Positions 5,746-12,412 are shown, counted from the first letter of the stretch. The stretch is 12,604 bases of DNA from Candidatus Dadabacteria bacterium RIFCSPHIGHO2_12_FULL_53_21 (GCA_001775255.1 MFCJ01000152.1:1-12604), one strand, 5' to 3'. Translations and numbers: made by a program. Notes: generated by a model not told the origin, from the letters alone.

Positions 5746-6504
5746 GTGCTTACCAGAAGGGAATTCCTTAGAAATATCCTTGCGGGAACAGTCGGAGCGG
5801 TATCCTTTCCGCTTCTAGGGCTATACGAAGGCTCCAAATTCCACTTTGCCCAGCTCGATTATAACGGGGATTGGGACCCGAGGCCGAGGGATTACAAGAG
5901 GCTCATGAGCGCCCTCGAGCTGAGGACGAGTGTTATTGCGTCCTACGAAAGAAAGGTCCTGAGGCTCGCCGATACCGACCTCTTTAATTTCCCATTCCTT
6001 TATATGGCTGGCGACTCGAGCTTCGAGCCGTTTACGGAAGAAGACAGGAGGAGGCTTAGGAAATACCTCAAGCTGGGGGGGACTCTTGTAATAGACGATG
6101 CATCGGGCACCGATATATCGCCGTTCAATACACTGATCAGGGAGGAATTAAAAAATATACTCCCCGAATCTCCGCTTACGCGCCTGACGCAGGACCACGT
6201 CGTATACAAATCATTCTATCTCCTTTACTCGGCGAGCGGGAGAATAATCATAAACCCTTACCTCGAAGGCATTACGTTCGGCGACGAGGACAGGACAGCT
6301 GTCTTCTACTCGAGGAACGATCTCGGCGGAGCATGGTCGGAAGACGAGTTCGGGAAATGGGAGTTCGAGTGCCTGCCGGGGGGCGAATCTCAAAGGGAGC
6401 TCGCGTTCAGGATGGGCATCAACCTGATACTCTATGCGCTTACCGGAAATTACAAAGAAGACCAGATACACATCCCGTTTATCAAGAGAAGACAGCTCTT
6501 ATAA
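5746..6504 (+). CDS. DUF4159 protein with Tat signal peptide
   Basis: A 252-residue protein from GTG 5746. It opens with a twin-arginine signal, LTRREFLRNILAGTVGAVSF (residues 2-21), so it is probably exported folded to the periplasm or kept membrane-anchored. The mature part matches DUF4159: FHFAQLDYNGDWDPRP near the start, then LELRTSV, FPFLYMAGD, the acidic LRKYLKLGGTLVIDDASG, YLEGITFGDEDRTAVFYS and the closing MGINLILYALTGNY. This family has a glutamine-amidotransferase-like fold and no settled function.

Elsewhere it often sits in a cluster with MoxR ATPase, DUF58 and VWA (Bat) membrane proteins. None is in this window, so this is a stand-alone copy. A longer frame to TTG 5695 exists, but it would put 17 residues before the RR motif. 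No Shine-Dalgarno is seen. Confidence 0.9.
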   Translation: MLTRREFLRNILAGTVGAVSFPLLGLYEGSKFHFAQLDYNGDWDPRPRDYKRLMSALELRTSVIASYERKVLRLADTDLFNFPFLYMAGDSSFEPFTEEDRRRLRKYLKLGGTLVIDDASGTDISPFNTLIREELKNILPESPLTRLTQDHVVYKSFYLLYSASGRIIINPYLEGITFGDEDRTAVFYSRNDLGGAWSEDEFGKWEFECLPGGESQRELAFRMGINLILYALTGNYKEDQIHIPFIKRRQLL

Positions 6505-6542
6505 CAAATGATTACACAGTATCCGGGGTTCCTGACTGTCGA

Positions 6543-7337
6543 TTAACCCGTGTAAACCCGCTCAAGTTTAATAACCGCGAACACGGCGCCCTGGGGATCC
6601 ATCATCACGGCAAATCGTCCCACTCCCGGGATGTCCATCGGCCCGTTTAATATTTCACCCCCGAGAGACCCGGCTTCCGCGGCACAGCCGTCGCAGTCAT
6701 TAACGGCGAAGTAAACAAGCCAGTTGGAAGGCACATCTCCCCAGCTCTTATCTATCTTCATCATTCCCGCAGCGGGCCTTTCTCCGTTCATGAAAACCGT
6801 ATAAAGCATACCGCCCATATCCTGCTCATTCGCAGTCCATCCGAACAACCCGGTGTAGAATGCGCCGGCTTTCCCGGTATCGTTCGTAAGAAGCTCGTTC
6901 CAGCAAAGGGTCCCGTGTTCGTTTACGACACGGGCGCCTATGTGCTTCAACGGCTGCCACAATGATACGGCGGCGCCCGTCGGATCGAGGATTAAAGCCA
7001 GCCTCCCCGCATCGAATACGTCCATGGGTCCGACTATCATCCCGCCCCCCAATGACTGCGCTTCCTTCACAGATTCATCCACATTCGATACGGATACGTA
7101 GCTAGCCCAGTGAGTCGGAACTCCTTGTTCCTTCTGCTCAGACCACATCTGATACATGGCGCCTGCGTCTTTTCCGTTGACGGAAGCCATGGAATAGACC
7201 TTCCCGTCACCGATCGGCACATCCGCAAAATTCCATCCGAAAAGCTTCGAATAAAACTCCTTCGCTCTATCGGAGTCATCCGCCACGAGCTCCGCCCAGC
7301 AGAAAGTTCCGGGCGCGTATTCTTTCATTTCGCTCAC
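6543..7337 (-). CDS. VOC family protein with two glyoxalase-like domains (Cfp30B type)
   Basis: A 264-residue protein made of two tandem VOC (glyoxalase/dioxygenase fold) domains at about 8-128 and 139-261. Each opens with a FCWAEL or LCWNEL strand, then a helix ending in FYSKLFGW or FYTGLFGW, and closes with a GPMD-VFDAGRLALILDPTGA or GPMD-IPGVGRFAVMMDPQGA block. The internal duplication and the motifs match the COG3324 proteins, including mycobacterial Cfp30B/Rv0577.

The His/Glu metal set of true glyoxalase I is not evident in the first strands, so catalysis is uncertain and ligand binding is possible. The GTG start at 7337 is supported by GGGGAGG (7346-7352) 8 nt upstream. It converges with the DUF4159 gene across a 38-bp gap without a clear terminator. 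Confidence 0.92.
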   Translation of the reverse strand: MSEMKEYAPGTFCWAELVADDSDRAKEFYSKLFGWNFADVPIGDGKVYSMASVNGKDAGAMYQMWSEQKEQGVPTHWASYVSVSNVDESVKEAQSLGGGMIVGPMDVFDAGRLALILDPTGAAVSLWQPLKHIGARVVNEHGTLCWNELLTNDTGKAGAFYTGLFGWTANEQDMGGMLYTVFMNGERPAAGMMKIDKSWGDVPSNWLVYFAVNDCDGCAAEAGSLGGEILNGPMDIPGVGRFAVMMDPQGAVFAVIKLERVYTG

Positions 7338-7345
7338 TGTTTAAG

Positions 7346-7352
7346 CCTCCCC
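7346..7352 (-). promoter_or_regulatory. Shine-Dalgarno of the VOC gene
   Basis: GGGGAGG on the minus strand ends 8 nt before the GTG at 7337. It selects that GTG over the internal ATG three codons later. Confidence 0.75.
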
Positions 7353-7452
7353 GGCAATATTAATACAATTTGCTTTTTTCATTTGTATATACATTACAGA
7401 AAATAATAGCATAGACAGGTTAATATAATATGAAGATTAATAAAAATAACCG

Positions 7453-7490
7453 AAAAAAAGACTGGGGGTGATTTTTCAATCACCCCCAGT
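7453..7490 (-). terminator. strong factor-independent terminator, minus strand
   Basis: ACTGGGGGTGATT (7461-7473) pairs perfectly with AATCACCCCCAGT (7478-7490) over a 4-nt loop, a 13-bp GC-rich stem. On the minus strand it is followed after one base by seven T residues (7459-7453). The plus-strand flank has no T-run, so it acts leftward. No minus-strand gene lies immediately upstream: the next is cysE, beyond the oppositely oriented EamA gene. Confidence 0.9.
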
Positions 7491-7531
7491 AGCCAAGAAG
7501 GACCCAAGGTGTTAGGGAGGGTAATGGCCCG

Positions 7532-7550
7532 GATAATAGGTGGCATTATC
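7532..7550. repeat. inverted repeat upstream of the EamA gene
   Basis: GATAAT (7532-7537) and ATTATC (7545-7550) are inverted around 7 bases. The same arms recur around a 4-base centre at 8175-8190, just past the end of the EamA gene. AT-rich arms this short can arise by chance. Confidence 0.35.
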
Positions 7551-7685
7551 AGTACACCATTCCAAGATTAAGGGGATATTTAGAAAAAATTAAGGCTGTG
7601 TTAATGTTTGATCTGCCGGATTTGTACCGAAAGGGATCCGAATTGCGTATGAATTAAATCGAAACGGCACTGAACATATGTCCGG

Positions 7686-7703
7686 CCGGTGATAATCAGC
7701 CGG
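7686..7703. promoter_or_regulatory. imperfect palindrome before the EamA gene, possible operator
   Basis: CCGG-TGAT-A-ATCA-G-CCGG is symmetric except for one inserted G, and lies 45-60 bp before the EamA ATG. It could be a regulator site or a weak hairpin in the leader. Confidence 0.3.
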
Positions 7704-7733
7704 CTCCGCGCCTGGATCGTCCGAATAAAGAAA

Positions 7734-7740
7734 AAAGGAG
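7734..7740 (+). promoter_or_regulatory. Shine-Dalgarno of the EamA gene
   Basis: AAAGGAG lies 7 nt before ATG 7748, a standard site that fixes the start of this short transporter. Confidence 0.8.
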
Positions 7741-7747
7741 AACTCAG

Positions 7748-8158
7748 ATGGAAAGATGGTACGTAATGACTCTACTGGCCCTTGTTTGCTTTTCCCTCGG
7801 CAGTTTTTTGGGCAAGGTCGCGTCCTTTAAGGACATCTCGTATCGGGTGTATTTCTTTGAAGGAGTCGGGACCCTCACCGTGTTTACGACGTTCGTTGTC
7901 TGGAACAGGAACGCCATATTCAATAACTTCTCCGTAAACTACCCCGCGCTCCTCATGGGCCTTAGCTGGGGCATAGGGACTATACTCTTTATTATCGCAC
8001 TCAAGTACGCGAAACTTTCGGTGCTCGTCCCGCTGTCCGCGGTCTATCCGGCCTTGACAGTCATACTGGCGCTCATATTCCTTGGGGAGAAGCTCGGGCC
8101 GAGGGAGATGGCCGGAGTAGCGTTTGCCGTCGTGTCGGCGGCGCTTTTGGCCAAGTAA
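7748..8158 (+). CDS. half-size EamA/DMT-superfamily transporter
   Basis: A 136-residue membrane protein with five likely helices (about 5-24, 33-52, 64-84, 90-112, 116-135) and the EamA ending, here SAVYPALTVILALIFLGEKLGPREMAGVAFAVVSAALL, visible from residue 96 on. Full EamA transporters carry two such five-helix repeats (about 300 aa). This one carries a single repeat, as in other short EamA proteins of about 140 aa, and would have to pair with itself in the membrane like EmrE-size members of the superfamily.

The substrate cannot be told from the sequence. The gene stands alone on its strand, converging on cysE with 40 bp between them. Its whole length may be covered by antisense RNA if cysE transcription runs on to the terminator at 7453-7490. 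Confidence 0.88.
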   Translation: MERWYVMTLLALVCFSLGSFLGKVASFKDISYRVYFFEGVGTLTVFTTFVVWNRNAIFNNFSVNYPALLMGLSWGIGTILFIIALKYAKLSVLVPLSAVYPALTVILALIFLGEKLGPREMAGVAFAVVSAALLAK

Positions 8159-8174
8159 GATCGGGTAGCCGAGG

Positions 8175-8190
8175 GATAATCCGTATTATC
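8175..8190. repeat. short hairpin between the convergent EamA and cysE genes
   Basis: GATAAT (8175-8180) and ATTATC (8185-8190) are inverted around CCGT. The stem is weak and no T-run follows on either strand, so it does not qualify as a good terminator for either gene. Confidence 0.35.
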
Positions 8191-8198
8191 GAGGAAGT

Positions 8199-8876
8199 TC
8201 ATTTAACCGCCTTGTAGCGTCTCTCTTTATCTTGTATCGCATCAAGCTCCCCCTTCAATGCAAGGACGCTCTCTTCGAGCTCCTTTACCCTTTCAATAAG
8301 GGGAGAAATCGGGTCTGGCAGCTTGTTGTGATCGAGGCCGGAATAGGAGGGGAAAATATCCCCGGGTACGACGCTGCCCGGGATGCCGACTACCGTCGAA
8401 TTCGGCGGCACGTCCCTGATAACGACGGAGTTGGCCCCGACCTTGGAATTATCCCCGACGGTCAGCGGACCTAAGATTTTTGCGCCTGCGCCGATAGTCA
8501 CATTATTCCCTATAGTCGGATGCCTCTTCTCCTTCGTAAAACTCGTACCGCCCAGGGTAACACCATGGTAGATGGTCACGTTCTCCCCTATTTCGGATGT
8601 CTCTCCGATAACGACGCCCATCCCGTGGTCGATGAAGAACCCCTTCCCAATTACAGCCCCCGGGTGGATTTCGACCCCTGTAAAAAACCGTGAAAGGTGA
8701 GACATGACCCTGGCCGCGAATTTGAAGTTTTTCCTCCACAGGTAATGCGTAATACGGTGGGAGACAGCTGCCTGAAAACCGGGGTATGCCGCGATTACCT
8801 CGAGCGAGCTCCTCGCCGCGGGGTCCCTTTCGAATACCGCATGAAAATCGGCCCTAATGTCCGTTAGAATGCCCAT
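8199..8876 (-). CDS. cysE: serine O-acetyltransferase
   Basis: A 225-residue acetyltransferase that makes O-acetylserine from serine and acetyl-CoA, the first step of cysteine synthesis. The N-terminal helical part (1-65) includes FQAAVSHRITHYLWR. The left-handed beta-helix follows with hexapeptide repeats: IHPGAVIGKGFFIDHGMGVVIGET (70-93), YHGVTLGGT (103-111), HPTIGNNVTIGAGAKILG (119-136) and GANSVVIRDVPPNSTVVGIPG (147-167). The DH pair (83-84), GVVIGET and GVTLGG are the hallmark of SAT rather than other hexapeptide transferases.

It is shorter than E. coli CysE (273 aa) and fits the EpsC/short type lacking the long N-terminal oligomerisation segment. The last 40 residues form a charged, coiled-coil-like helix. 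No Shine-Dalgarno precedes ATG 8876. A cysteine synthase gene is not in the window. Confidence 0.96.
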   Translation of the reverse strand: MGILTDIRADFHAVFERDPAARSSLEVIAAYPGFQAAVSHRITHYLWRKNFKFAARVMSHLSRFFTGVEIHPGAVIGKGFFIDHGMGVVIGETSEIGENVTIYHGVTLGGTSFTKEKRHPTIGNNVTIGAGAKILGPLTVGDNSKVGANSVVIRDVPPNSTVVGIPGSVVPGDIFPSYSGLDHNKLPDPISPLIERVKELEESVLALKGELDAIQDKERRYKAVK

Positions 8877-8908
8877 TTTTTTATAAATGTCTGAAACAGA
8901 ATCCGCGT

Positions 8909-8914
8909 ATTATA
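8909..8914 (-). promoter_or_regulatory. candidate -10 box of cysE
   Basis: Perfect TATAAT on the minus strand in the 47-bp gap between GDPD and cysE. No good -35 was found at normal spacing. It would give a leader of about 25 nt, so cysE may be transcribed on its own despite following GDPD. Confidence 0.4.
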
Positions 8915-8923
8915 CAATATTCG

Positions 8924-9622
8924 CTATATTAAATCGGGTCTATTTGTTACAATCCCGCTGACCCCCATCTCCCTCAGCCACATGGCTTTTTCCCTGTCAT
9001 CCACGGTCCAGGTGAACAGATAAATCCCGGCGTCACGGGCCCTATCGGCGAGGTTCTTTGTGATAAACCACCTGAACGGCGCGACCGCATCGGCCCCGCA
9101 TGTCCTGGCGATTCTCAAGGGGTCTGTGGATGCGAACAGGATGAGCCCGGTTTTCAAATCCGGCTCCAGATCCTTTACGGCCTTTAACCTGTGAGGTTTG
9201 AAGGAGACAATGAACACGTCTTCCATTTCACAGTAATCCCTTATGACCTTGATTACTTGATTTTCGAGTCCGTCCTCCTTGAGCTCGATAACGAACCTCG
9301 TCTTGCCCATCGCCGTCTCAAACGCCTCCTCAAGGGTCGGTATCCTCTCCCCCATCCCGGCGTCGAGCTCCTTGATTTCGGTGAGAGACTTCAGCCTTAC
9401 AAGTCCTCTCCCGTTCGTCGTCCGGTCGACTTTACTGTCGTGAATGACGACCAGACGCCCGTCAAGCGATCTTCTTACGTCAAGCTCAACCATATCCGCC
9501 CCGAGCTCGATCGCCCTCCTGAAGGAACGAATAGTATTCTCCGGCTCATAAGCGCTGGCGCCCCTGTGTGCTATCTTGACAAAGAGCCGTTCCGAGGTTC
9601 TGGCCACCCGAGTAATATACAC
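8924..9622 (-). CDS. glycerophosphodiester phosphodiesterase (GDPD/UgpQ family)
   Basis: A TIM-barrel phosphodiesterase that hydrolyses glycerophosphodiesters from phospholipid turnover to glycerol-3-phosphate and an alcohol. The active-site set is visible: HRGASAYEPENT (H19, R20, E28, N29), MVELDVRRSLDG (E46, D48), VVIHD (H61) and the metal-binding VIELKED (E113). The C-terminal WTVDDREKAMWLREMGVSGIVTNRPDLI is also typical. There is no signal peptide, so it is probably cytoplasmic.

The GTG at 9622 gives 232 residues with 18 before the HRG motif. Relatives usually have 5-8, so GTG 9607 (five codons later) may be the true start. A TATATT lies 6 nt before 9607. It is divergent from the UbiA-family gene and 47 bp upstream of cysE. 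Confidence 0.93.
   Translation of the reverse strand: MYITRVARTSERLFVKIAHRGASAYEPENTIRSFRRAIELGADMVELDVRRSLDGRLVVIHDSKVDRTTNGRGLVRLKSLTEIKELDAGMGERIPTLEEAFETAMGKTRFVIELKEDGLENQVIKVIRDYCEMEDVFIVSFKPHRLKAVKDLEPDLKTGLILFASTDPLRIARTCGADAVAPFRWFITKNLADRARDAGIYLFTWTVDDREKAMWLREMGVSGIVTNRPDLI
9614..9619 (-). promoter_or_regulatory. possible -10 box of the GDPD gene
   Basis: TATATT on the minus strand ends 6 nt before GTG 9607. A start seven bases downstream would fall exactly on that GTG. No good -35 hexamer is seen at normal spacing. Confidence 0.3.
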
Positions 9623-9637
9623 AGCAATAACGAGTCT

Positions 9638-9665
9638 TTGCTAATATACTTAAAAATAGTAGAAT
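9638..9665 (+). promoter_or_regulatory. candidate promoter of the UbiA-family gene
   Basis: TTGCTA (9638-9643, four of six), a 16-nt spacer and TAGAAT (9660-9665, five of six). The -10 hexamer overlaps the ATG at 9664, so if this promoter is used that ATG cannot be the start. The ATG at 9673, 7 nt after the hexamer, would be at the 5' end of the transcript. Confidence 0.4.
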
Positions 9666-9672
9666 GCTAGGA

Positions 9673-10554
9673 ATGCAGTATTTCTTGCGAGACATCGCGT
9701 ACACGCTCAGACCCCAGCAATGGGTGAAAAATTTCCTGGTACTGGCCCCCCCTTTTTTCGGCGGTGCGCTTTTTACGAGCACCGATATGTTCTTCAAAAT
9801 GTTTCTCGCTTTCGTGGGATTCTCGCTTGCATCATCTACGGCTTACATCATAAACGATATCTCGGACATAGAGTACGACCGTCTGCATCCCAAAAAAAAG
9901 CAGAGGCCCCTGACCTCAGGAAGAATAAACATATTTACAGCGGTCGTCCTGGGAATAATCACTCTCGCTTTGTCGCTGGCGGCATCCTTCATCATCGGGA
10001 TCGATTTCCTCATCATAACTGTGCTGTATCTATTACTCGCACTCTCATATTCGTATTATCTTCAGAAGATCGAAATAATAGACGTGTTTTGCATCGCTAT
10101 CGGCTTTGTCCTTAGGATTGAAGCCGGGGGGATAGCATCGGGGATACAGGTCTCTAACTGGCTGCTGCTTACGACGTTCCTGCTATCGCTTCTCCTCGCG
10201 TTCGGGAAGCGCCGCCATGAACTCGTCCTTCACAGCGACCCGCAAAACTCCTTCAGAGAGGTGCTTTCCCGGTACAACACGAATTTTCTCGATACCACGC
10301 TCAGCATCTTCGCAACCACAGCTATAGTTACATACGCCATCTATACGGTCGAAATCGAGTCGAGGATATTCCTCATCACCGTCCCTTTTGCCGTCTTCGG
10401 AGTGCTCAGATACATGTACCTGGTTCAAACGGATACAAGGGGGGACCCGACCGAGTCCCTGTATAAAGACAGGCCGTTATTGATGACAGTATTACTGTGG
10501 TTCCTTATAACTACCGCCATTATTTATTTCAAGAATATCGCGGGCCTCTTTTAA
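9673..10554 (+). CDS. UbiA-family prenyl-phosphate transferase, decaprenyl-phosphate phosphoribosyltransferase-like
   Basis: A polytopic membrane transferase of the UbiA superfamily, 293 residues from ATG 9673 (296 from ATG 9664). Numbering from 9664: RPQQWVKNFLVLAPPFF (16-32) is the typical opening; the first aspartate motif is NDISDIEYD (N64, D65, D68, D72) followed by RPLTSG; the second active-site loop carries YSYYLQKIEIID (K135, D140); and LAFGKRRHEL (178-187) and DPTESLYKDRPLL (261-273) follow.

This set matches the polyprenyl-phosphate phosphoribosyltransferase branch (mycobacterial Rv3806c), which makes the lipid-linked ribose precursor of decaprenyl-phosphoryl-arabinose, rather than quinone or heme prenyltransferases. 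The DprE1/DprE2 epimerase genes are not in the window. The last 63 bp overlap the convergent TMTC gene. Confidence 0.88.
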   Translation: MQYFLRDIAYTLRPQQWVKNFLVLAPPFFGGALFTSTDMFFKMFLAFVGFSLASSTAYIINDISDIEYDRLHPKKKQRPLTSGRINIFTAVVLGIITLALSLAASFIIGIDFLIITVLYLLLALSYSYYLQKIEIIDVFCIAIGFVLRIEAGGIASGIQVSNWLLLTTFLLSLLLAFGKRRHELVLHSDPQNSFREVLSRYNTNFLDTTLSIFATTAIVTYAIYTVEIESRIFLITVPFAVFGVLRYMYLVQTDTRGDPTESLYKDRPLLMTVLLWFLITTAIIYFKNIAGLF

Positions 10555-12297
10555 TAAATTCTCCGGGAGGCCGATCCCGATAGCATTCCCGGCCTCTTTC
10601 CTGGCTTTGTCCGCATGGCCTGTTTTCAGGTATATCTTCGCGAGAAGCAGGTTCGCTCTTCCATAGTATTTATAACGCTTCATCGCTTCTTTTACATACC
10701 GTTCAGCTTCAAGATAGCTGTCGGCCGAATCAGTCAGCTCACCGTTTATATAATATATAAGCCCCAGGTGGTAATATGTCTTGCCGTAGCCCGGATCGTA
10801 TTCGAGCGCCTTCCGAAACCACATTTCAGCCCTTTGGTACTCCTCCTTGTCCAGATAAACGAGCGCCAGATTGTTCGCCGTAATTGCGAGGCCCCTCGGG
10901 CTGTCATTCATCTCGGGAGAAAGCGCGATTCCAAACTCTCTTATCGCCTCGTCAAGCTCACCGTTATTCGACAATGCGAGCCCGTAGTTAGAATGAGGCA
11001 GCGGGTGGTAGGGTGAGCTGAGAGATACGTTCCTCCAGAGCGAGAGGTCGTCTTTCCAGACCGCCTGTCTCTCGTATGAAGCAAACGCATACGTCGCAAT
11101 AAGTACGATCCCGAACCCCCAGGCGGCTTTTCTCAGGCGCACCCTTTTTCCGGCTTCTATTATTATATTCCCGATGACTAGGCAGAACCCGGCTGACGGG
11201 ATATAGAGGTAACGCTCGGCGAGGGGGGTAGAAGCGATTGAGAATACCGCTATGAGCGCCGAGGGCCCGAGTGTAATCAATATCCACAATATCCCGAAAG
11301 CCGTGACGTTCTCTTTCTTCCTCACCGATATAAAGACCAATACTGCAAGCGCAGCGATAATAATACGGGAGGAGATGAGATGCACGGCTTCCATCGGAAC
11401 TTTCGTGATAAATGCATTGAAATCGAAGGGAAGCATCAGTTTATTCAGGTAAAAGAGGTAAGAGCCAAGCAGGATCTCGAAGAGCTCTATATACCGGGAT
11501 GCAGTCGACAAGCTCTCGCTCACGCCCGGGACGCTTCCGAGCCTATTACCGGCTGCCTCCTCCGTCACCTGGGGGATATTTACGAACGCCCTGCTCCTCA
11601 GGTAAAAATAGAGGAGCAGAATCAAGAGATAGACCCCGTATCTGATTATATTCCTCCGATCCAGGAACCGTCTGCTCAGGAGGTCGAAGACGACCGCAAG
11701 CAGGGGGAATACGACCGCCACCTCTTTCGACATCAGGGAGAGGGAAAACCCGAGCGCTGCAATCCCGAGGAGCCATAGATTCCTCGAGGAAAGCATGTGA
11801 AAGATGAATGCAAGAAAAAGAAACAGGGCGCAGAGCACGTCCGACCTTCCCGCCACCCACGAAACCGATTCCACGTGCATGGGGTGAAGGGCAAAGAGTA
11901 CCGAGGAAAGGAACGCGCAGGCTTCCTTTCCGCTCACTCGGAACCCGCCGAGCACCAGGAGCGCCATGAAATAGAAAAGCACGACCGATAGAGAATTAAG
12001 CAGCAGATTAGTCAGATGGAACCCGAACGAAGATACACCCCATACCCCCTGGTCCGCCACATACGATGCGTAGATCGCCGGACGGTAGTAGCTCGCATTC
12101 TTATTCTTATAGACATCGGTTATTACGATATCGGTTATGTACGAAGCGTCGAATGATACATTGCTCTTTGTTATTACCTCGACGTCGTCCCAGACGAAGT
12201 CGCTTTTGAGCGAGGGCGAGTAGAGAGCAAAGGAAATGAGAATGAGAATGAGAGCCGATAGCGGCCTGTTGGCTATTAGTTTGGATATTAATTCCAT
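10492..12297 (-). CDS. TMTC-like membrane protein: GT-C glycosyltransferase fold with C-terminal TPRs
   Basis: A 601-residue protein with about ten membrane helices in residues 10-405 and a C-terminal domain of about four TPR repeats (434-467, 471-505, 507-540, 545-578). The GT-C signature is in the first loop: FVWDDVEVI with D37-D38, then YYRP (70-73), FHLTNLLLNS (93-102), FALHPMHVESVSWVAGRSDVL (135-155), LMSKE (188-192) and AERYLYIPSAG (360-370). This order matches eukaryotic TMTC O-mannosyltransferases and their many uncharacterised bacterial relatives. A lipid-linked sugar donor is expected, and the acceptor is unknown.

There is no Shine-Dalgarno, but an extended -10 TGATATAAT ends 11 nt before the ATG. 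The C-terminal 20 codons lie antisense to the UbiA-family gene. Both neighbours handling polyprenyl sugars is suggestive, but they are on opposite strands. Confidence 0.92.
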   Translation of the reverse strand: MELISKLIANRPLSALILILISFALYSPSLKSDFVWDDVEVITKSNVSFDASYITDIVITDVYKNKNASYYRPAIYASYVADQGVWGVSSFGFHLTNLLLNSLSVVLFYFMALLVLGGFRVSGKEACAFLSSVLFALHPMHVESVSWVAGRSDVLCALFLFLAFIFHMLSSRNLWLLGIAALGFSLSLMSKEVAVVFPLLAVVFDLLSRRFLDRRNIIRYGVYLLILLLYFYLRSRAFVNIPQVTEEAAGNRLGSVPGVSESLSTASRYIELFEILLGSYLFYLNKLMLPFDFNAFITKVPMEAVHLISSRIIIAALAVLVFISVRKKENVTAFGILWILITLGPSALIAVFSIASTPLAERYLYIPSAGFCLVIGNIIIEAGKRVRLRKAAWGFGIVLIATYAFASYERQAVWKDDLSLWRNVSLSSPYHPLPHSNYGLALSNNGELDEAIREFGIALSPEMNDSPRGLAITANNLALVYLDKEEYQRAEMWFRKALEYDPGYGKTYYHLGLIYYINGELTDSADSYLEAERYVKEAMKRYKYYGRANLLLAKIYLKTGHADKARKEAGNAIGIGLPENLLKEARDILEINNGGSYKEPQ

Positions 12298-12308
12298 AAG
12301 CTGACTAA

Positions 12309-12317
12309 ATTATATCA
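12309..12317 (-). promoter_or_regulatory. extended -10 promoter of the TMTC-like gene
   Basis: TGATATAAT on the minus strand is a perfect extended -10 (TGnTATAAT), ending 11 nt before the ATG at 12297. The -35 position is poor, as is usual for extended -10 promoters. The predicted leader is only 4-5 nt. Confidence 0.65.
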
Positions 12318-12412
12318 CCCGGACGCAGGTTATTCCCGCAGCCTGGTCAGGAACTTTCATGCAGGCCTTCTCTCAGGCAGCACCCCTCCAGGCACGGAGC
12401 ATATAATTGCGC

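Larger units (their letters stand above)
7338..7747. other. 410-bp gene-free stretch between the VOC and EamA genes
   Basis: No convincing gene is seen on either strand. It holds the VOC leader, a strong minus-strand terminator (7453-7490), an inverted repeat GATAAT/ATTATC (7532-7550), an imperfect palindrome centred near 7694, and the EamA ribosome site. A 15-codon frame at 7524-7571 (MARIIGGIISTPFQD) follows GGGAGG at only 3 nt and is not claimed as a gene. No clear promoter for the EamA gene was found. Confidence 0.7.

Noticed and set aside
5304..5837. Minus-strand open frame of 177 codons covering the cold-shock gene
   Set aside because: It runs antisense across the unmistakable CspA gene, its promoter and terminator, and shows no family motifs or ribosome site.
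7524..7571. 15-codon frame MARIIGGIISTPFQD after GGGAGG, possible leader peptide for the EamA gene
   Set aside because: The ribosome-site spacing is only 3 nt, the frame ends about 175 bp before the EamA start, and no promoter, amino-acid run or antiterminator pairing was seen. Too short to claim without conservation.
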